Below, one piece after another: positions 59,371 to 64,000 of a stretch of 64,000 nt of DNA. A program made the translations under genes and the position numbers. Below the pieces are notes generated by a model. The model saw only the letters and a list, made by a program, of their open reading frames with translations, was not told the DNA's origin and searched no databases. Source of the DNA: Acinetobacter sp. Ac_5812 (GTDB taxonomy: Bacteria; Pseudomonadota; Gammaproteobacteria; Pseudomonadales; Moraxellaceae); NCBI RefSeq assembly GCF_013072695.1, contig NZ_LXUK01000017.1, forward strand, positions 1 to 64,000. Direction: 5' to 3'. Positions within the stretch are counted from its first letter, which is position 1, and each line of letters opens with the position of its first letter.

Positions 59371-61077
59371 ATGCAAACATTTTCTCCCAAAGCAGTGATT
59401 GGTTGTTTACAGCAGATTATTGGACGGCAACATGTACTGAGTGATGATCAAAGTACCCGCCAGTATCGGCAAGGTCGTCGTTTTGGTGAGGGCAAAGTCT
59501 TTGCAGTGGTGATCCCTGGTACCTTGCTTGAACAATGGCAGGTGCTGCAAGCGGCAATTGACGCGGATTGTATCGTCATCATGCAAGCGGCCAATACGGG
59601 CCTGACCGGTGGTTCCACGCCTTATGGCGATGATTACGACCGTCCTGTGTTGGTGATGAGTACGCGCCGATTAAAAGGCATCCAAGTGATTCATGAGGGT
59701 CAGCAGGTGATTTGCTTGCCGGGGGCGACCTTGGACAATCTGGAACAGATACTGAAAGGCTATGATCGTGAACCACATTCGGTGATTGGTTCTTCCTGCA
59801 TTGGCGCTTCGGTGTTGGGTGGGGTCTGTAATAACTCAGGTGGTGCCTTGGTACGCCGTGGTCCTGCTTATACGGAGTTAGCACTGTATGCGCAGGTCAA
59901 TGCCCAAGGTCAGTTGGAGTTGGTGAATCATCTGGGGGTGAACTTGGGTGCAACGCCAGAAGAAATCCTGACTCGTTTAGAGCAACAACAATATCAAGCC
60001 ACAGATATTCTGGATGATGCAGAAAAACAGGCATCCGATCAGCGTTATGTGCAAGATGTTACCCAAGTTGATGCCGATAGCCCAGCGCGTTTTAATGCTG
60101 ATCCATCGCGTCTGTTTGAAGCCTCAGGTTCGGCAGGGAAAATCTGCGTATTTGCGGTACGTCTGGATACCTATGAAAAGGTCGAGAGCAATGTCTTTTA
60201 TATTGGCAGCAATGATGCCGACGACCTGACCGCGATTCGCCGTTATTTATTGACTTCATTGCCAAGCTTGCCGATTGCAGGGGAATACATCCATCGTGAT
60301 GCCTATCATATTGGCGAAAAATACGGCAAAGATACCTTTCTGTTTATTGAGAAATTTGGCACCGCTAATGTGCCGAAAGCTTTTGCATTAAAAGACAAGG
60401 TCGATGGCTTTTTAGAAAAATTTAAAATCAAAGGGCTGACCGATCATCTTTTACAAGCGGTCACTTCGTTGTTACCGAGTCATTTACCGAAACGGATGAC
60501 CGAATATCGCGATCGTTATGAGCATCATCTGATGTTACGCGTTGAAAATAATTGCAAAGCCCAGACCGAGCAATTTTTACAAGACTATTTTGCGGTGCAT
60601 GCTTCGGGCAATTTCTTTCTCTGTGATGCGGATGAAGGGCGTAAAGCCTTTTTGCATCGTTTTGCTGTGGCAGGTGCAGCGATTCGTTATCGTGATACCC
60701 ATCGGGATGAGGTAGAGGATATTGTGGCGCTAGACATCGCTTTACGCCGCAATGACCGTGAATGGGTCGAGCAATTGCCTGTGGAGATGGAACAGCAGAT
60801 CATACATAAGCTCTATTATGGGCACTTTTTCTGTCATGTCTTTCATCAGGATTACATCCTTAAAAAAGGCAATGATCCTTTAGCGATGGAACATCAGATG
60901 TGGCAATTGCTGGATGCCCGCCGTGCGGAATATCCTGCTGAGCATAATGTCGGTCATCTGTATATTGCCAAACCTGCATTGGCCAATTTCTACCAGAAAC
61001 TTGATCCGAATAATTGTTTTAATGTCGGGATTGGACAGACTTCTAAATTAAAATATTGGGGCAAGGCCAAGTCCTGA
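59371..61077 (+). CDS. dld: D-lactate dehydrogenase, quinone-dependent
   Basis: A 568-residue FAD flavoprotein of the Dld type, membrane-associated, oxidising D-lactate to pyruvate. The FAD-binding region has MQAANTGLTGGSTPYGDDYD and SCIGASVLGGVCNNSGGALV. C-terminal HNVGHLYIAKPALANFYQKL and DPNNCFNVGIGQTSK are typical. It lies 320 bp after lldD, so it may have its own promoter or be part of the same transcript. Confidence 0.97.
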   Translation: MQTFSPKAVIGCLQQIIGRQHVLSDDQSTRQYRQGRRFGEGKVFAVVIPGTLLEQWQVLQAAIDADCIVIMQAANTGLTGGSTPYGDDYDRPVLVMSTRRLKGIQVIHEGQQVICLPGATLDNLEQILKGYDREPHSVIGSSCIGASVLGGVCNNSGGALVRRGPAYTELALYAQVNAQGQLELVNHLGVNLGATPEEILTRLEQQQYQATDILDDAEKQASDQRYVQDVTQVDADSPARFNADPSRLFEASGSAGKICVFAVRLDTYEKVESNVFYIGSNDADDLTAIRRYLLTSLPSLPIAGEYIHRDAYHIGEKYGKDTFLFIEKFGTANVPKAFALKDKVDGFLEKFKIKGLTDHLLQAVTSLLPSHLPKRMTEYRDRYEHHLMLRVENNCKAQTEQFLQDYFAVHASGNFFLCDADEGRKAFLHRFAVAGAAIRYRDTHRDEVEDIVALDIALRRNDREWVEQLPVEMEQQIIHKLYYGHFFCHVFHQDYILKKGNDPLAMEHQMWQLLDARRAEYPAEHNVGHLYIAKPALANFYQKLDPNNCFNVGIGQTSKLKYWGKAKS

Positions 61078-61094
61078 CTTTAAATAAAACAGGC

Positions 61095-61126
61095 AATAAA
61101 AAAGACGCCGTAGCGCCTTTTTTATG
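61095..61126. terminator. Bidirectional terminator between dld and tyrB
   Basis: AAAAAAGaCGC - CGTA - GCGcCTTTTTT, a short imperfect hairpin with A-tract and T-tract, between convergent genes. Confidence 0.75.
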
Positions 61127-61135
61127 CGTGATAAC

Positions 61136-62350
61136 TTAAGCGGTTGCAGCAGATTTTGCTAAAACTTCAGCCACTGCTTTGGCAACTTTGTATACGTTGT
61201 TCATGTTCAGGCCTGCAACACAGATACGACCACTGCGTACCAAGTAGATTGCATATTCTTCACGAAGAATGTCCACTTGCTCAGCGGTTAAACCGGTATA
61301 GCTGAACATGCCTTTTTGATTCACAAGGTAGCTAAAGTCACGCTCAGGAAGGGCTTTAGTCAACTCATCTTTTAAGATGCTACGCATTTTGATAATACGC
61401 TCACGCATCTCTTTGACTTCGCCTTGCCATTGTTGATTCAGATCAGCGTCATTTAACACTTGATCAACCAACCATGCACCTGTTGTTGGTGGGCTAGAGT
61501 AGATACGACGTACCGTTGCTTTCAACTGACCGAATGTGCATTTTGCTGCTTCAGCATCGTCACATACGAAAGTCAAACCGCCAACACGCTCACCGTAAAG
61601 TGAGAAGATTTTAGAGAACGAGTTGCTGACAATAAAGTTTAGACCCGCTTGGTCTAGGGCACGAATGGCATAGGCATCTTGTTCCATATCATCGCCAAAA
61701 CCTTGGTAGGCGATGTCGAGGAATGGAATCAGGTTACGTTCTTTTAATACCACAATCACTTGATCCCATTGTGCTGGATTCAAGTCTGCGCCTGTTGGGT
61801 TATGGCAGCATGGGTGCAATAACACAATGCTTTGTTCTGGCAATGTTTTCAGCGTAGACAACATCCCATCAAAATCAACGCCACGTGTTTCAGCATCGAA
61901 GTATGGATAGAAGTTGCTCTTGATGCCTGCACCATTGAAGATGGCAACGTGGTTATCCCAAGTTGGCTGGCTGACCCAAACTTCTGAATTTGGGAAGTAG
62001 GTTTTTAAAAAGTCTGCACCGACTTTTAATGCACCTGAACCACCCAACGTTTGAATCGTTGCAACACGACCTTGTTGAATTGCAGGGCTGTTGGCACCAA
62101 ACAATAAGGCTTGAATCGCATCACGGTAAGGTTTGAAACCTTCCATTGGTAAATAAAGTTTGGTTTGCGTGTTTTTAGGTGCAATACGTTTTTGCGCTTC
62201 GATAATGGTATCAAGCTGAGGAACGATACTGTCTTCGTTATAGTACAAACCAATACTGAGGTTGACCTTTTCAGCACGTGGATCAGCATTGAACTGTTCC
62301 ATCAATGAAAGGATCGGATCGCCTGCATAAGGTGGGATATGTTGAAACAT
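61136..62350 (-). CDS. tyrB: Aromatic amino-acid aminotransferase (TyrB/AspC family)
   Basis: A 404-residue class I PLP aminotransferase, cytosolic. Conserved features: [38 protein letters not shown], the PLP Lys in [17 protein letters not shown] and the arginine carboxylate site near [10 protein letters not shown]. It interconverts aromatic amino acids or aspartate with their keto acids. ATG at 62350 ([12 protein letters not shown]) lies after AAAAGGA; the longer frame from 62374 is rejected. Confidence 0.95.
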   Translation of the reverse strand: MFQHIPPYAGDPILSLMEQFNADPRAEKVNLSIGLYYNEDSIVPQLDTIIEAQKRIAPKNTQTKLYLPMEGFKPYRDAIQALLFGANSPAIQQGRVATIQTLGGSGALKVGADFLKTYFPNSEVWVSQPTWDNHVAIFNGAGIKSNFYPYFDAETRGVDFDGMLSTLKTLPEQSIVLLHPCCHNPTGADLNPAQWDQVIVVLKERNLIPFLDIAYQGFGDDMEQDAYAIRALDQAGLNFIVSNSFSKIFSLYGERVGGLTFVCDDAEAAKCTFGQLKATVRRIYSSPPTTGAWLVDQVLNDADLNQQWQGEVKEMRERIIKMRSILKDELTKALPERDFSYLVNQKGMFSYTGLTAEQVDILREEYAIYLVRSGRICVAGLNMNNVYKVAKAVAEVLAKSAATA

Positions 62351-62525
62351 TAACAATGTCCTTTTCTTCAACAAAGTGCATAGATGTCTGGGGAGGTTGG
62401 CGCTTGAGGAGCGGAACCTTTGATGCCCAATAATGTATCAATAAAGGCTGCATGAAGCACGCTGTTATTTACATTTTGGTGCAGTATTTACTTACAAATT
62501 TTGTCGCTACGAGCTGATTATAAAG

Positions 62526-62803
62526 ATTGTCTACAATCAAGCTGTCATACCATGGTCGTAGTATTAAAACTATAAGGCTGCCCAATAGATCAAAGCGCAG
62601 GGCTGAATAATGAGTGTGAATATTGTTAACCTATTGTTTTATCTGTTTTTATATAAGATTTTTGCAAGTGTGTTGATCAGCAAGTTGGTTATATCTCGCT
62701 AGTCGAATTGGCAGCACCAGTCAGATTTATTGTCGACAATCCTATTGCATTTTTTCTTTTATCTGGTTATAAAATCATAAAAATTGTAGAGATTGTCGAC
62801 AAT
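62526..62803 (+). promoter_or_regulatory. GntR operator repeats before the prp regulator
   Basis: Two perfect copies of ATTGTCGACAAT (62729-62740 and 62792-62803) and one near copy ATTGTCTACAAT (62526-62537). The last ends directly at the regulator ATG. GntR/FCD regulators of propionate and dicarboxylate genes often bind ATTGTcnACAAT-like palindromes, so autoregulation is likely. The rest of the 62351-62803 divergent spacer is AT-rich without a gene. Confidence 0.75.
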
Positions 62804-63514
62804 ATGCAAGATACCCTTGTTCCTCAAGCCCTCAGCACCAGTCAGGGAATGACCCTGACGGAACACGTATTTAAGCAAATTCAGTCGGCAATTGTTTTAG
62901 GGCATATTCCTGCGGGCAGCAAGATTTCAGAACCTGAACTCGCGCGTATTTATGGCATCAGTCGCGGGCCGTTACGTGAGGCGATTCATCGTCTGGAAGG
63001 GCAGAAACTGGTGGAGCGAACTGCGCATGTCGGTGCCCGTGTGGTATCACTGTCACTGCAACAGTTTCAAGAACTCTATCAAATCCGTGCCTCTTTAGAA
63101 GGTTTGGCCTGTAAACTGGCTGCCCAGCATATTGATAAAAAACAGATTCTGGCCTTGCGTGATGTATTGCGTATGCATGCCGAGGATGAAAACTTTAAAG
63201 CAGGTAAGGGTTACTATCTGCAAGAAGGTCAGGATGATTTCCATTACTGCATTATCAAAAGCAGTGGCAATAAAACCTTAGAAAAAATGTTATGCGATGA
63301 GCTGTATCACCTCATCCGTATGTATCGCATCCAGTTTTCAAATACCCCAGATCGCCCGAGCAAAGCTTGGGATGAACATATCCGCATTTTAGATGCGATT
63401 GCTGAAGGTGACGGTGAACTCGCCGAAATGCTGATGCACCGTCATATCAATGCATCTTACAAAATTGTTGAGCAAACATTGCTACAAAATCAAGGAGAAC
63501 AACAACATGGCTAA
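62804..63514 (+). CDS. GntR-family regulator of the methylcitrate (prp) genes
   Basis: A 236-residue FCD-type GntR regulator. Winged helix: [40 protein letters not shown]; ligand domain from [21 protein letters not shown] start at ATG 62804 because the longer frame from 62708 would read through both operator palindromes. It overlaps prpB by 8 nt, so it probably controls the methylcitrate cycle operon in response to a pathway intermediate. Confidence 0.9.
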   Translation: MQDTLVPQALSTSQGMTLTEHVFKQIQSAIVLGHIPAGSKISEPELARIYGISRGPLREAIHRLEGQKLVERTAHVGARVVSLSLQQFQELYQIRASLEGLACKLAAQHIDKKQILALRDVLRMHAEDENFKAGKGYYLQEGQDDFHYCIIKSSGNKTLEKMLCDELYHLIRMYRIQFSNTPDRPSKAWDEHIRILDAIAEGDGELAEMLMHRHINASYKIVEQTLLQNQGEQQHG

Positions 63515-64000
63515 ACAGTCTGCTGGTCAGCTATTCCGCGACGCGGTCGCAAATGAAAAACCATTACAAGTGGTCGGTGCGATCAATGCCAACCATGCGT
63601 TATTGGCAAAACGTGCAGGCTACAAGGCGATCTACTTGTCTGGTGGTGGTGTTGCGGCTGGTTCTTTGGGTTTACCTGATTTAGGCATCAGTAACCTTGA
63701 TGATGTGTTGACCGATGTACGCCGTATTACCGATGTCTGTGATCTGCCATTGTTGGTCGATGTCGACACCGGTTTTGGTGCTTCTGCCTTTAATATCGCA
63801 CGTACCACCAAGTTGATGATCAAATTTGGTGCTGCTGCGATGCATATCGAAGACCAAGTCGGTGCTAAACGTTGTGGTCACCGTCCGAATAAAGCCATCG
63901 TAACTCAACAAGAAATGGTCGATCGTATTAAAGCCGCGGTCGATGCACGTACCGATGACAGCTTTGTGATCATGGCACGTACCGATGCGCTCGCGGTTGA
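63507..64000 (+). CDS. prpB: 2-methylisocitrate lyase (partial, cut by the window end)
   Basis: First 164 residues of a PEP mutase/isocitrate lyase-superfamily enzyme that splits 2-methylisocitrate to pyruvate and succinate in propionate breakdown. [27 protein letters not shown] and the active-site KRCGHRP at residues 121-127 are diagnostic of PrpB. AAGGAG precedes the ATG. The frame stays open to the last base, so the gene continues beyond the window. Confidence 0.95.
   Translation, partial: MAKQSAGQLFRDAVANEKPLQVVGAINANHALLAKRAGYKAIYLSGGGVAAGSLGLPDLGISNLDDVLTDVRRITDVCDLPLLVDVDTGFGASAFNIARTTKLMIKFGAAAMHIEDQVGAKRCGHRPNKAIVTQQEMVDRIKAAVDARTDDSFVIMARTDALAV

Noticed and set aside
1..64000. CRISPR arrays, insertion sequences, prophage genes, tRNA or rRNA genes
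   Set aside because: I saw no regularly spaced repeat arrays, transposase or integrase frames, or tRNA/rRNA-like sequence in the window. Dedicated searches would be needed to exclude very short remnants.

Overview
The window looks like chromosomal DNA of an Acinetobacter species (Gammaproteobacteria, Moraxellaceae). The main reason is the layout: a capsule (K) locus lies between FKBP peptidyl-prolyl isomerase genes and the lldP-lldR-lldD-dld lactate genes, with export genes wzc/wza at one end and galU-ugd-gpi-galE-pgm at the other. AT-rich base use and the housekeeping gene content agree. The species cannot be fixed from the sequence alone.

Layout. 0-1.3 kb: AT-rich accessory DNA with an unknown membrane protein and a broken ankyrin-repeat gene. 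1.3-7 kb: an FMN reductase, then the minus-strand block ribF-ileS-lspA-fkpB. 7-10.4 kb: a TDT/SLAC1-type transporter, a nucleosidase-like protein, a hypothetical protein and a RutR-like regulator. 10.5-15.4 kb: a sulfonate operon (two lipoprotein SsuA proteins, SsuD, SsuC, SsuB). 15.7-20.7 kb: argA, an RcnB-like secreted protein, ubiG-mupP-yciK, and dsbA. 20.7-24.7 kb: two TetR regulators; one diverges from a ferredoxin reductase/fatty acid desaturase pair across an operator array. 24.7-32.9 kb: rph, a tiny lipoprotein plus a Tat-exported phospholipase C, nadC, small unknown genes, ampD and murJ. 32.9-34.4 kb: two tandem FKBPs. 34.6-55.1 kb: the K locus. 55.4-61.1 kb: lactate use. 61.1-64 kb: an aromatic aminotransferase, a GntR regulator, and the start of prpB, cut by the window edge.

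The K locus. RmlB and RmlA make dTDP-4-keto-6-deoxyglucose. No rmlC or rmlD follows; instead a fused 3,4-ketoisomerase/acetyltransferase and an FdtB-type aminotransferase point to dTDP-Fuc3NAc (less likely Qui3NAc). Four glycosyltransferases plus an ItrA-type initiating phosphosugar transferase suggest a unit of about five sugars, flipped by Wzx and polymerised by Wzy. GalU, Ugd, Gpi, GalE/Gne1 and Pgm supply nucleotide sugars. The central part (about 42.3-48.1 kb) is clearly more AT-rich than its flanks, as is usual for an exchangeable capsule core.

The strongest unusual signal is in the export module. Wzc has lost the Walker A lysine (Gln536) and the Walker B aspartate (Ser638) of its tyrosine-kinase domain, and the phosphatase gene wzb that normally lies between wza and wzc is absent. 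This suggests a capsule system working without Wzc phosphorylation cycling. Other points: the Ugd-like protein lacks the catalytic Cys (Asn246), the ketoisomerase/acetyltransferase domains are in the opposite order to WxcM, the epimerase has Ser at the substrate-gate position, a 19-bp-period operator array controls the desaturase genes, and inverted-repeat operators lie before lldP and before the prp regulator.
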